DNA of 64,000 nucleotides from Bradyrhizobium japonicum USDA 6 (GTDB lineage Bacteria > Pseudomonadota > Alphaproteobacteria > Rhizobiales > Xanthobacteraceae): NCBI RefSeq assembly GCF_000284375.1, contig NC_017249.1, positions 806,001-870,000 of the forward strand, written 5' to 3'. Shown here one piece after another: positions 43,972 through 53,740 of this stretch. The position numbers were made by a program, and so were the translations under genes. Every line of letters begins with the position of its first letter. Position 1 is the first letter of the stretch. The notes under the pieces are model-generated. The model was not told the DNA's origin. It ran no database searches and saw nothing but the letters and a program-made list of their open reading frames with translations.

Positions 43972-44044
43972 CCAGTATTCCAGAGGCGGTTGTGATTGAA
44001 TCGAGAAGTCGCGGCGTACTGGATTCCCCGCTTGCGCGGGGAAT
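43972..44044. repeat. Intergenic palindromic repeat
   Basis: CCAGTA (43972-43977) and TACTGG (44017-44022) frame a spacer, followed by ATTCCCCGC and GCGGGGAAT (44023-44044). The same module occurs at 52510-52581. It lies between convergent kinase and acyl-CoA synthetase genes. Confidence 0.8.
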
Positions 44045-44063
44045 GACCGTTGTGGCTCGCGGC

Positions 44064-45758
44064 CTAAGCCGTCTTCGCCGCCTTCAATCCCAGTCGCTGC
44101 TCCACCGCATCGCGCATCACGAATTTCTGGATCTTGCCGGTCACGGTCATCGGAAACTCGTCGACGAACTCCACATAGCGCGGGATCTTGTTGTGCGCGA
44201 TCTGGCCGTCGCAGAACGCGCGAACCTCTTCGGCCGTCAGCGTCTCGCCCGGCCTGACGCGGATCCAGGCGCAGAGCTCCTCGCCATAGCGGGTGTCTGC
44301 CACGCCAAAAATCTGCACGTCCTGAATCTTGGGGTGGCGATACAAAAACTCCTCGATCTCGCGCGGATAGAGGTTCTCGCCGCCGCGGATCACCAGATCC
44401 TTGATGCGGCCGACGATGTTGCAATAGCCCTCGTCGTCGATGGTGGCGAGATCGCCAGTGTGCATCCAGCCATTGGCATCAAGCACGTCCGCCGTCTTTT
44501 CCTTCTCCTCCCAATAGCCCAGCATGATGCTGTAGCCGCGGGTGCAGAGCTCGCCGCGTTCGCCGCGCTTGACGATCCTGCCCTCGAGATCGACGACCTT
44601 GACCTCGACATGCGGATGAATCCGCCCGACGGTCGAGACGCGCCGTTCGAGCGGGTCGTCCGTCGCGCTCTGGAAGCTGACCGGACTGGTCTCGGTCATG
44701 CCGTAGGCGATGGTGACCTCGCGCATGTTCATCTCGGTGTTGACGCGCTTCATCACCTCGATCGGGCAGGGCGCGCCCGCCATGATGCCGGTGCGCAGCG
44801 ATGTCAGGTCGAACTTCGGGAATTCGGGGTGATCGAGCTCCGCGATGAACATCGTCGGCACGCCGTATAGCGCCGTGCACTTTTCCTGCTCGACCGCGCG
44901 CAGCGTCGCGAGCGGATCGAAACCCTCGCCGGGATAAACCATCGTCGTGCCGAGCGTGACGGAGGCGAGGTTGCCCATCACCATGCCGAAGCAATGATAG
45001 AGCGGCACCGGAATGCAGATGCGATCCTGCTCGGTCAGGTGCATCGCACGTCCGGTGAAATAGCCGTTGTTGAGGATATTGTGGTGCGTCAGCGTCACGC
45101 CCTTGGGCGATCCCGTGGTGCCGCTGGTGAACTGGATGTTGACGGGATCGTCGAATTGCAAGGCAGCGCCGAGTGCAATGAGCTGCTCGCGATGCTGTGC
45201 TCCGCCCATGCGCGCGACCTCTTCGAACGGGATCGTGCCTGGTGCCGCGGGGCCACCGATCTGGATCACCATCCGTAAGTCCGGCAGTCGCGCTGCGGTT
45301 AGTTTTCCGGGCTCGGCGCCGGCCAGTTCCGGCAGCAGCGTGTTGAGCATCTCAATGTAATGACTGGTCTTGAACGCGGTCGCCGTGACGATCGCCTTGC
45401 AGCCGACCTTGCGCAGCGCGAACTCCAGCTCGCTCAAGCGGTAGGCGGGATTGATCGTCACCAGGATCAGGCCGGCCTTGGCGGCGGCGAACTGGGTCAG
45501 CGTCCATTCCGGCCGGTTCAGCGACCAGATACCGACCCGCTGTCCCCGCTCGAGGCCGAGCGCGAGAAAGCCGGCGGCGAGCGCGTCGACCCGTTCGGCG
45601 AATTCCGTCCAGGTCCATCGCACGCCGTGGCTTGGCGAGACCAGCGCCTCGCGATGACCCCAGCGCCGCACGGCGCGGTCGAGGCTGCGACCGATGGTTT
45701 CGCCGAGCAACGGCGTGTCCGAGATGCCGCAAACATAGCTGTCGGCTTGATCTGACAA
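44064..45758 (-). CDS. Acyl-CoA synthetase (AMP-binding family)
   Basis: Ligase forming acyl-CoA through an acyl-AMP. The 564-residue protein has the P-loop [39 protein letters not shown], and the C-terminal catalytic Lys in VTGKIQK. Medium- or long-chain fatty acids are the likely substrates, as in the FadD-like group; the exact one is not readable. No ATG is near the start; TTG 45758 has GAGAGG at good spacing and gives a complete N-terminus. Confidence 0.9.
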   Translation of the reverse strand: MSDQADSYVCGISDTPLLGETIGRSLDRAVRRWGHREALVSPSHGVRWTWTEFAERVDALAAGFLALGLERGQRVGIWSLNRPEWTLTQFAAAKAGLILVTINPAYRLSELEFALRKVGCKAIVTATAFKTSHYIEMLNTLLPELAGAEPGKLTAARLPDLRMVIQIGGPAAPGTIPFEEVARMGGAQHREQLIALGAALQFDDPVNIQFTSGTTGSPKGVTLTHHNILNNGYFTGRAMHLTEQDRICIPVPLYHCFGMVMGNLASVTLGTTMVYPGEGFDPLATLRAVEQEKCTALYGVPTMFIAELDHPEFPKFDLTSLRTGIMAGAPCPIEVMKRVNTEMNMREVTIAYGMTETSPVSFQSATDDPLERRVSTVGRIHPHVEVKVVDLEGRIVKRGERGELCTRGYSIMLGYWEEKEKTADVLDANGWMHTGDLATIDDEGYCNIVGRIKDLVIRGGENLYPREIEEFLYRHPKIQDVQIFGVADTRYGEELCAWIRVRPGETLTAEEVRAFCDGQIAHNKIPRYVEFVDEFPMTVTGKIQKFVMRDAVEQRLGLKAAKTA

Positions 45759-45807
45759 TTCGCAATCCTCTCGTCAAAGATAGTCAGTGCGATCTTTTTC
45801 GGTCGTC

Positions 45808-45830
45808 ATGGCCGGGACAAGCCCGGCCAT
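45808..45830. repeat. ATGGCCGGG palindromic unit
   Basis: ATGGCCGGG, 5-nt loop, CCCGGCCAT; identical arms to 3787-3809, 6512-6534 and 49348-49370. It lies between two minus-strand genes. Confidence 0.85.
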
Positions 45831-45857
45831 GAATTGTGGGGAGAACTCGGCTCGCCC

Positions 45858-47051
45858 TCAGGCCGCCCTCTTCCCGCTGCCCGCATCGAGCCCGGTATAG
45901 ACACCACGCTCGAAGCCCGCGAAAGCCTCCAGGCACTTTCCATCCGCGAACGGCAACAGCTGCATCAGGATCACGCCGGTGACGTCGCGCGCCGGATCGA
46001 TCCAGTAATAGGTGTTGGCGAGGCCCGCCCAGGCGAGGCTGCCTGCGCTGCGGCCTTCCGCCGTCCTGGCGGTGTTGATCATGAAACTGAGGCCCCATTT
46101 CTTCGCCTGCTCCGGGTAGAGGTCGACGTCGTTGGTGTAGATCGGCGCCGCCGTCGCCAGCTTGGTCATGTTGAGATCGCCCATCTGGTTCTGCCCCATC
46201 ATGGCGATTGTCTCGGCCTTCAGCACCTGGTTGCCGTTGCCGCGGCCCTTGTTCAAGACCATCTGGGTGAGCTTGATGTAGTCCGCCGCAGTCGAATAGA
46301 GGCCGCCGCCACCCATGTGGAATTCGGGGTTCTGCTCGAGCTCGAACGGAATCGCGGCAAGCTGACCGTCCTCGCCGCGCGCATGCATGCCGACCAGCCG
46401 CTTGCGCATGGCGTCGGTGATCTTGAAGCCGGTGTTGCTCATGCCGAGCGGGGCGAACAGATTGTCGCGCAGATAAGCATCGAGCCGCTTGCCGCTGACG
46501 GCCTCGACGGCCTTGCCGACGAAATCGATATTGGTGCCGTATTCCCAGCGCGTGCCGGGATCGGTCATGATCGGCGTCTTCAGTGCCGCGTTCTGGCAGG
46601 TGGTGATCGCGGGCGTGCCGGTCTTTTCCAGATAAACCCCGAGATCGCCGTTCCACATGTTGTAGGCGAAGCCGGCGGTGTGGGTCATGAGCTGGCGCAG
46701 CGTGATCGCGCCCTTCGCCGGCCGCAGCTTCGGTTCGCCCTTGGCATCAAAACCTTCGAGCACCTGCGGCTTGGCGAGGTCGGGCAGCACCGAACCGATC
46801 GGCGCATCCAGCGACAGCTTGCCCTGCTCGACGAGTTGCATCGCACCCGCTGAAGTCACCGCCTTCGTCATCGAGGCGATCCAGAACACGCTGTCGTCAG
46901 TCATCGCATCGGGCTTGGACAGGTCGCGCTTGCCGAACGCGCCTTGATAGATCACGTCGTTGCCGCTGGCGGCGATCGCGACGACGCCGGGAATCTCCTT
47001 GGCGTCGCTCTTCTGGCGCAGGATCTCGTCGATCTGGGCTCTGCTTTGCAT
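45858..47051 (-). CDS. SxxK serine hydrolase (beta-lactamase/esterase family)
   Basis: Class C beta-lactamase-fold hydrolase of 397 residues, probably a cytosolic esterase as no signal peptide is present. The nucleophile is Ser60 with Lys63 in WIASMTKAV, and Tyr171 lies in YGTN. The third box is less clear. ATG 47051 with GGAGGA 8 nt upstream is preferred to an ATG six bases earlier. It is downstream of a 345-bp region with an inverted repeat. Confidence 0.88.
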   Translation of the reverse strand: MQSRAQIDEILRQKSDAKEIPGVVAIAASGNDVIYQGAFGKRDLSKPDAMTDDSVFWIASMTKAVTSAGAMQLVEQGKLSLDAPIGSVLPDLAKPQVLEGFDAKGEPKLRPAKGAITLRQLMTHTAGFAYNMWNGDLGVYLEKTGTPAITTCQNAALKTPIMTDPGTRWEYGTNIDFVGKAVEAVSGKRLDAYLRDNLFAPLGMSNTGFKITDAMRKRLVGMHARGEDGQLAAIPFELEQNPEFHMGGGGLYSTAADYIKLTQMVLNKGRGNGNQVLKAETIAMMGQNQMGDLNMTKLATAAPIYTNDVDLYPEQAKKWGLSFMINTARTAEGRSAGSLAWAGLANTYYWIDPARDVTGVILMQLLPFADGKCLEAFAGFERGVYTGLDAGSGKRAA

Positions 47052-47396
47052 ACGCATTTCCTCCGGTTTGATTATTGTTGGAAGCGAATGATTGTCCTCC
47101 TGCATGGTCCGCGCGGCAAGCGCGTCCAGATGCCCGCGCCGGTCGCGATGTCGTGACTTGACGGTCCGCGGCGTGCGCCCGACGAGAGAGGGCTGAACTG
47201 TAACACTCCGTCACAATCTGCGGTGGATGGCCGCAACTCACCGTGACCGTGGATGGGCTCTGGCGATATGTTTCACGTGTTTGAAGCACTTGAAACATTT
47301 TGTGCGTTGCGGCGTTTCCGCACGCGGCCAATCGACGGCCAACGTTAAGACTTGATGCAAATATTGGCGGTCGTTCATGACCGCGGGGGACCTCAG
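47052..47396. other. Intergenic region with a long inverted repeat
   Basis: 345 bp between the divergent serine hydrolase and a small protein gene. Besides the repeat at 47269-47297, it has a GTGCG/CGCAC pair just downstream (about 47302-47323). No gene is supported. Confidence 0.55.
47269..47297. promoter_or_regulatory. 29-bp inverted repeat
   Basis: TGTTTCACGTG, 7-bp spacer, CACTTGAAACA: 11-bp arms with one mismatch. It is the only such AT-rich palindrome in a GC-rich stretch, 100 bp upstream of the small gene at 47397 and 218 bp upstream of the hydrolase. It fits an operator better than a terminator, as only four T residues follow. Confidence 0.45.
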
Positions 47397-47717
47397 ATGA
47401 TTTCGTCCTGGAGTGAATGGAAGCGCTATCCCCGTCCCGGACGGGGCGACAATCTCGAGGCGCCGATTTCGCCCGGCATCTATGAGGTCCGGATCGCCGG
47501 CACCGGCGCGCTCTATTCGTTCGGCGCCGTCGACAATCTGGCGCAGGCGCTGGCGCTGCTGCCGGTCGGCTCGAAATCCTGGTTCGGCCGCCGCGACACC
47601 TCCGACGTTCCCGATCTCGAATACCGGACGTGCGCGACGTCCTCGAAGGCCGACGCCAAGGCAGCCGCCGAGCGCATGATCGGCCGGCGCGAGACCTATA
47701 TGAGTGGCGCGGCATAA
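47397..47717 (+). CDS. Small hypothetical protein
   Basis: A 106-residue soluble protein starting MISSWSEWKRYPRPGRGDNL, with PISPGIYEVRIAGTGALYSFGAVDNLAQALALLP and a C-terminal helix rich in Ala and Lys. GGGGGA precedes ATG 47397. Its aromatic-rich N-terminus and single small beta-rich domain resemble other rhizobial hypothetical proteins; I do not recognise a function. It is upstream of gabD on the same strand, 112 bp away. Confidence 0.7.
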   Translation: MISSWSEWKRYPRPGRGDNLEAPISPGIYEVRIAGTGALYSFGAVDNLAQALALLPVGSKSWFGRRDTSDVPDLEYRTCATSSKADAKAAAERMIGRRETYMSGAA

Positions 47718-47829
47718 CCGCGCCGCTGCCACTTTAACTCCCAGCAGATGTGCGTTGCGGGACGGTGCATTGCGTGCCGTCTGTCCCTATATTCGGGGCC
47801 GATCCGATCGCGCCCCGAGGAGTAACGCC

Positions 47830-49323
47830 ATGACCCCGACTGCCGCCGCACGCGCCCCGCAAGCCACGTCCAATCTGCGCGACCGGTTGAAGGATCCGTC
47901 GTTGCTGAAGGAGGCCTGCTACATCGACGGCGCCTGGGTCGGCTCGCCGGTCTTCGCGGTGAACAATCCCGCGACCGGCATCGAGCTCGCGAAGGTTCCG
48001 CAGCTCGGTGCAGACGATACAACCAAGGCGGTCGAAGCCGCCGAGCGCGCCTTTCCGGCCTGGGCCAAGCACACCGCCAAGCAGCGCTCCAACATCCTGC
48101 GCAAATGGTTCGAGCTGATCATCGCCAACCGCGAGGATCTCGCGCTGATCCTGACCTCCGAGCAGGGCAAGCCGCTCTCCGAGGCGCTCGGCGAGGTCGA
48201 TATCGGGGCCGCCTATATCGAGTTCTTCGCCGAGGAAGCCCGTCGCGTCTATGGCGAGACCATCCCGACGCAGCGGCCCGATGCGCGCCTGCTCGCGATC
48301 AAGCAGCCGATCGGCGTCTGCGGCGCCATCACGCCGTGGAATTTCCCGAACTCGATGATCACCCGCAAGGTTTCGCCGGCGCTGGCGGCCGGCTGCACCG
48401 TGGTGCTGAAGCCCGCCAACGAGACGCCGCTCTCGGCGCTGGCGCTGGCCGTGCTCGCCGAGAAGGCCGGCGTGCCCAAGGGCGTGCTCAACATCATCAC
48501 CGGTGACGCGCCGCCGATCGGCAAGGTGCTGTGCGAGCATCCGGCGGTGCGCTTCGTCGGCTTCACCGGCTCGACCGCGGTCGGCAAGATCCTCTACCAG
48601 CAGGCCTCCGTCGGCGTGAAGCGGCTCGGCCTCGAGCTCGGCGGCAATGCGCCGTTCGTGGTGTTCGACGATGCCGATATCGATGCGGCGGTCGAAGGCG
48701 CGATCGTCTCGAAATACCGCAACATGGGTCAGACCTGCGTCTGCGCCAACCGCATCTACGCCCAGGACAAGATCTACGACGAGTTCGTGCAGAAGCTCTC
48801 GAAGAAGGTCGCGGCGATGAAGATCGGCGATGGCACGGAGAGCGGCGTCACGCAGGGCCCGCTGATCAATTTGAAAGCGGTCGACAAGGTCGAGCGCCAC
48901 ATCGCGGACGCCGTCAAGCGCGGCGCCAAGGTCGTCACCGGCGGCAAGCGCAGCGAGCTCGGACGTTCGTTCTTCGAGCCGACCGTGCTCGCCGACGTCA
49001 AGCCGGACTCGCTGGTGGCGCAGGAAGAAACCTTTGGTCCGCTCGCGCCGGTGATCCGCTTCAAGGACGAGGCCGATGTGATCGCGATGTGCAACGCCTC
49101 GCCGTTTGGCCTGGCTTCGTACTTCTACTCCCGCGATCTCGGCCGCGTCTGGCGCGTCGCCGAAGCGCTGGAATCAGGCATGGTCGGCGTCAACACCGGC
49201 CTGATCACGACCGAAGTCGCGCCCTTCGGCGGCGTCAAGGAAAGCGGTTTGGGCCGCGAAGGCTCGCGTCACGGCATGGAAGAATATGTCGAGATCAAAT
49301 ACGTGATGATGGCGGGGGTGTAA
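47830..49323 (+). CDS. gabD: Succinate-semialdehyde dehydrogenase (NADP-type aldehyde dehydrogenase)
   Basis: Oxidises succinate semialdehyde to succinate in the GABA shunt, using NADP. The 497-residue aldehyde dehydrogenase has the cofactor region GFTGSTAVGK, the catalytic Glu in LELGGNAPFVVF, and the catalytic Cys in GQTCVCANR with a second Cys two residues on, typical of GabD. ATG 47830 gives a standard start; further in-frame codons upstream do not match. GabD versus other semialdehyde dehydrogenases is inferred from these motifs. Confidence 0.88.
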   Translation: MTPTAAARAPQATSNLRDRLKDPSLLKEACYIDGAWVGSPVFAVNNPATGIELAKVPQLGADDTTKAVEAAERAFPAWAKHTAKQRSNILRKWFELIIANREDLALILTSEQGKPLSEALGEVDIGAAYIEFFAEEARRVYGETIPTQRPDARLLAIKQPIGVCGAITPWNFPNSMITRKVSPALAAGCTVVLKPANETPLSALALAVLAEKAGVPKGVLNIITGDAPPIGKVLCEHPAVRFVGFTGSTAVGKILYQQASVGVKRLGLELGGNAPFVVFDDADIDAAVEGAIVSKYRNMGQTCVCANRIYAQDKIYDEFVQKLSKKVAAMKIGDGTESGVTQGPLINLKAVDKVERHIADAVKRGAKVVTGGKRSELGRSFFEPTVLADVKPDSLVAQEETFGPLAPVIRFKDEADVIAMCNASPFGLASYFYSRDLGRVWRVAEALESGMVGVNTGLITTEVAPFGGVKESGLGREGSRHGMEEYVEIKYVMMAGV

Positions 49324-49347
49324 GGGCCTAGCTGTCTCCACACCGTC

Positions 49348-49425
49348 ATGGCCGGGCTTGACCCGGCCATCCACGACTCACGCCGCTGGACAAAGAACGT
49401 GGATGCCCGGGTCAAGCCCGGGCAT
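49348..49425. repeat. Composite intergenic palindromic repeat
   Basis: ATGGCCGGG/CCCGGCCAT (49348-49370), CCACG, then ATGCCCGGG/CCCGGGCAT (49403-49425). It matches the fabB-fabI repeat in order and spacing and lies between convergent gabD and LysR genes. Confidence 0.85.
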
Positions 49426-49449
49426 GACGAGCGGCATCAGTAACGCAGT

Positions 49450-50367
49450 TCAAGGTGGGCTGAGCCAGGGACTGTCCACATCGGCGACGATACTCTTCGC
49501 CCAATCTATGAATACCCGCACTTGAGGCGCCAGATGCTCGCGTGCCGGAAACATGATCGACAGCGGGCGATGGACGGGGCGCAACTTCGGGAGGACCCGC
49601 ACGAGCTCTCCGCTGTTCAAGTAGTCTTTGACGACGCAACCGGGCACCTGGATGAGCCCCATGCCGGCGAGCGCGCACGCAACGAAGGCCTCCGTGTCGT
49701 TCACGAGGACACCGGTTTCAAGGCGAAGTTCGCGCTCGTCAGTTCCCCGCGGCAGGCGCCAAGGTATGGCGATATGGCCCCTGCCTGAGAAATAGTTGAC
49801 CGCGAGATGGCCACGCAGGTCCTCGACAGTTTCCGGAACGCCGAACCTGTCGAGGTAAACCGGTGATGCGCAGATCAACATGGCCATCTTGGCGAGAACG
49901 CGCCCGACGAGGCTGCTGACCGGCAGGTCGCCTATCCTCAGAACACAATCGACACCCTCCGCGATCAGATCGACCGGCTGATCGCTGACGCCAAGAATGA
50001 GATCGATGTCCGGGTATTTCGCCTGGAAGTCCGGAAGATTGGGAATGATCAGCGGCTTCGCAATCGCGACCGGGATGTCGACCCGCAGGCGTCCTTTCGG
50101 CGCGTCGCCCACGCCGCCAAACAGGTTACGTGCCTGGCCGACCTCGTTCAATATTGCGACCGAGCGATCATAGAACAACCGCCCTTCACTCGTCAGGGAG
50201 GTCTGGCGCGTCGTTCGATGTAGCAGCCTTGCACCGATCGACTCTTCCAGTTCGTTCACGGCGTTCGTAACCGTCGGTCGGGTCGCGCGAAGGGCCTCGG
50301 CCGCCCGGGTGAAACTCCTGTTCTCCGCCACGGCCACGAAGACCCTCAATTGCTGCAGGAAATCCAC
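49450..50367 (-). CDS. LysR-family transcriptional regulator
   Basis: A 305-residue regulator with the N-terminal helix-turn-helix DFLQQLRVFVAVAENRSFTR and ATRPTVTNAVNELEESIGARLLHRTTRQTSLT. The effector domain includes KGRLRVDIPVAIAKPLIIPN. GTG 50367 is chosen because GGAG lies 8 nt upstream and homology begins there; no ATG fits. It is divergent from the quinone oxidoreductase, and the palindrome at 50405 lies between them. Confidence 0.9.
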   Translation of the reverse strand: MDFLQQLRVFVAVAENRSFTRAAEALRATRPTVTNAVNELEESIGARLLHRTTRQTSLTSEGRLFYDRSVAILNEVGQARNLFGGVGDAPKGRLRVDIPVAIAKPLIIPNLPDFQAKYPDIDLILGVSDQPVDLIAEGVDCVLRIGDLPVSSLVGRVLAKMAMLICASPVYLDRFGVPETVEDLRGHLAVNYFSGRGHIAIPWRLPRGTDERELRLETGVLVNDTEAFVACALAGMGLIQVPGCVVKDYLNSGELVRVLPKLRPVHRPLSIMFPAREHLAPQVRVFIDWAKSIVADVDSPWLSPP

Positions 50368-50404
50368 GCGTCTTCTCCGTCCGGGGCAATCGAGCCCGTC
50401 CTTA

Positions 50405-50428
50405 ATTGTTACTCGATGGCATAACAAT
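50405..50428. promoter_or_regulatory. Perfect inverted repeat between LysR and oxidoreductase genes
   Basis: ATTGTTA, 10-bp spacer, TAACAAT. It lies in the 141-bp divergent region, 38 bp from the LysR start and 81 bp from the oxidoreductase start. This is the layout expected for a LysR-type operator. Confidence 0.55.
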
Positions 50429-50508
50429 CAAGTTCGAATTTCACCACTTCTGACGAACAAAGGGGGAAGCTATTTCCGAAGCCGCCGAATAATCCGGAGC
50501 GGTAGTAG

Positions 50509-51498
50509 ATGGTGCGCATCGTTCGCTTTCACGAGTATGGTGATGCCGACGTTCTCAAGATCGAGGACGTCGATGTCGCGGCTCCCGATGCTGACGAAGT
50601 CCAGATCGATGTGCGGGCGATCGGGCTCAATCGAGCCGAAGTGATGTTTCGCCGCAACGCCTATGTCCAACAGGCACGATTGCCCAGCCGATTGGGCTAC
50701 GAAGCGGCTGGCGTCGTCAAAACTGTCGGCGCGTCGGTGCGCGATTTCCGTCCGGGCCAGTCGGTGAGTGTCATTCCGACCGAAGACATGGCGCGATGGG
50801 GCACGTACGGCGAGGTCATCAATATTCCGGCCCGCCACCTGGTGGTGCATCCCCAAAACCTCACCTTCGAGCAAGCCGCTGCGTCATGGATGAAATATGT
50901 CACCGCGTGGGGCGCGCTGATCGAGCAGGCGAAGTTGAAGGCGGACAACTATTTGGTCGTAACGGCGGCATCCAGCAGCGTCGGGACTGCGGCGTTTCAG
51001 ATCGCGCGTGCGGTGGGGGCGACGGTCATCGCGACGACGCGGACCAGCGCGAAGAGCAAGGCGCTGTTGGATGCAGGTGCCCATCACGTCGTCGCAACCG
51101 CCGAAGAGGATCTCGTCTCGAGGGTGATGGAGATTACGAACGGCAAGGGAGCGCGCGTCATATTCGATCCGATCGGCGGCCCCGCCATCGAGCAGTTGAC
51201 GCATGTGATGTCTCATCGGGGAATTTTGCTCGAGTACGGCGCCTTGAGCGCGGACATTGGCGCGTTCCCCCAATTCGCTGTGCTTGGGAAGAGCCTGACG
51301 ATCAAGGGATATTTGTACAACGAAGTCGTGCATGACGACGCAGCGTTGGCGCGTGCGAAGGCGTTCATCTCGGAAGGCCTTTCATCCGGGAAGCTGAAGC
51401 CGCTGATCTCCCGGAGCTTCAAGTTCGAACAGATCCAGGAAGCGACGCGCTTCCTGGAGTCGAATGAGCAGATCGGAAAGATCGTAGTCACTGTCTGA
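50509..51498 (+). CDS. Quinone oxidoreductase-like MDR-family protein
   Basis: NADPH-dependent medium-chain reductase, 329 residues. The catalytic-domain segment IGLNRAEVMFRRNAY and the nucleotide loop AASSSVGTAAFQIARAVGATV (near 152) are typical of the QOR group; the Cys/His zinc ligands of alcohol dehydrogenases are missing. It ends IGKIVVTV. It is likely controlled by the divergent LysR protein and is 29 bp upstream of the metallo-hydrolase gene. Confidence 0.87.
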   Translation: MVRIVRFHEYGDADVLKIEDVDVAAPDADEVQIDVRAIGLNRAEVMFRRNAYVQQARLPSRLGYEAAGVVKTVGASVRDFRPGQSVSVIPTEDMARWGTYGEVINIPARHLVVHPQNLTFEQAAASWMKYVTAWGALIEQAKLKADNYLVVTAASSSVGTAAFQIARAVGATVIATTRTSAKSKALLDAGAHHVVATAEEDLVSRVMEITNGKGARVIFDPIGGPAIEQLTHVMSHRGILLEYGALSADIGAFPQFAVLGKSLTIKGYLYNEVVHDDAALARAKAFISEGLSSGKLKPLISRSFKFEQIQEATRFLESNEQIGKIVVTV

Positions 51499-51527
51499 AG
51501 TTCGCGACGCAGTTAGGGGTGATGGGA

Positions 51528-52406
51528 ATGACGAATTCGAACGCCTGGCAGGCTCCCGGCCTGAATCGACGTAAAATCGGCGACTATGTCGTCACCGCTG
51601 TCGTCGACGGCATCGTCGCTGTGCCGTTCGACCTCCTGTCCGGAATAGGACCTGACGAGGCGATGAGCATGACGGTGGCGGCGGGACGTCCGTCGTCATC
51701 TGCGATGACCGTCAGCGCCTATCTGATCGAGGGACAAGGCCGGACCATACTGGTGGATGGCGGTGGCGGCGGCATCAACGGTTGGGGTGGTCGACTGCAC
51801 GCGTCGCTGGCCGCTGCCAATGTGAACCCGCTCGCAATCGACCAGATCCTCCTGACCCATGCCCATCCGGATCACATCGGAGGTCTCGTCGGGGCCTTGC
51901 CGTCGGCGCCTCAGTTTCCGAACGCCGAGATCGTGATGCACGACGCCGAGTTCGCCTTCTGGACGGATGACGCGAACCTCAATCAGGCCCCGGATCCGGT
52001 CAAGCCGTTCTTTCACGCGGCCCGTGCTGTATTCGAGGCCTATGGCGCCCGGCGCCGGACGGTCAGCGCAGGGCAAGTCGCGCCCGGCATAGAGATCGAA
52101 CATCTACCCGGCCACACCCCGGGGCATAGCGGCTATCGGATCGATGGCGGCGGTGCGTCCCTGCTCATCTGGGGTGACATCGTTCATTATCCGGATATCC
52201 AGGTGTCCCGGCCCGAAGTGACGATTGCGTTCGACGCGGATCCGCAGGCGGCCGCAGGAACTCGAAGGAAAATGCTGGAAAGAGTGTCCGCGACCGGAGA
52301 ACTCGTCGCTGGCATGCACCTGAATTTCCCCGGGTTCGCGAGGCTTTCGAAGCAAGGACAGTCGTTCGAGATTCGTCATGAGCCCTGGTCTGCGGAGCTC
52401 ATCTGA
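51528..52406 (+). CDS. Metallo-beta-lactamase-fold hydrolase
   Basis: Zinc hydrolase of 292 residues in the MBL superfamily, without a signal peptide. Metal ligands lie in LLTHAHPDHIGG near 110, a His in EHLPGHTPGHSGYR, and Asp in LIWGDIVHYPD. ATG 51528 with AGGGG 8 nt upstream is preferred over ATG 51522 and GTG 51519. It probably forms an operon with the oxidoreductase; the substrate is unknown, lactones being common in this subgroup. Confidence 0.88.
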   Translation: MTNSNAWQAPGLNRRKIGDYVVTAVVDGIVAVPFDLLSGIGPDEAMSMTVAAGRPSSSAMTVSAYLIEGQGRTILVDGGGGGINGWGGRLHASLAAANVNPLAIDQILLTHAHPDHIGGLVGALPSAPQFPNAEIVMHDAEFAFWTDDANLNQAPDPVKPFFHAARAVFEAYGARRRTVSAGQVAPGIEIEHLPGHTPGHSGYRIDGGGASLLIWGDIVHYPDIQVSRPEVTIAFDADPQAAAGTRRKMLERVSATGELVAGMHLNFPGFARLSKQGQSFEIRHEPWSAELI

Positions 52407-52509
52407 GGGGAGACGGCTTGGCTCGCCACCTGCCCAACCGATTTGGTCAGCCGTTGAGCCTTACCGCCTCAGCACCGCGATCGTCCGGTTCGCAAACGCC
52501 ACCGCTGTC

Positions 52510-52604
52510 ATTCCCCGCGAAAGCGGGGAATCCAGTACGCCGCAGCCTCTCCGTATCCCATCGCCGTCTCTGGAATACTGGATCGCCCGGTCAAGCCGGG
52601 CGAT
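52510..52604. repeat. Palindromic repeat, CCAGTA family
   Basis: ATTCCCCGC-GAAA-GCGGGGAAT (52510-52531), CCAGTA/TACTGG (52532-52537, 52576-52581) and ATCGCCCGG/CCGGGCGAT (52582-52604). It is the complete version of the units at 7448 and 43972. Confidence 0.85.
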
Positions 52605-52642
52605 GACAGTTGAGGGTGTAGCGGACAGCTTTCCAATCCCTT

Positions 52643-52722
52643 CATTGCGAGGAGCGAAGCGACGAAGCAATCCAGACCGTTACCGCAGAGGGACTCTGGA
52701 TTGCTTCGCTTCGCTCGCAATG
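52643..52722. repeat. Long CATTGCGA hairpin repeat
   Basis: CATTGCGA at 52643 and TCGCAATG ending at 52722 bracket an 80-bp stem-loop with GAAGC(A)ATCCAGA and TCTGGATTGCTTC inside. The family differs from its neighbour at 52510. Confidence 0.85.
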
Positions 52723-52747
52723 ACGGAGCGAGAGCAAACAGCTGGGC

Positions 52748-53662
<915 letters not shown>

Positions 53663-53740
53663 CGGCAGGGCCTTCGCGGACAAGTTCTTCGGACAGGAGA
53701 TTCAGGCCGCACTGGATGGTACGGCCTAAATCGGGATAGC

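Larger units (their letters stand above)
52407..52747. other. Repeat-filled intergenic region before purC
   Basis: 341 bp between convergent genes, occupied mainly by two unlike palindromic repeats (52510-52604 and 52643-52722). No gene is supported. Confidence 0.7.
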
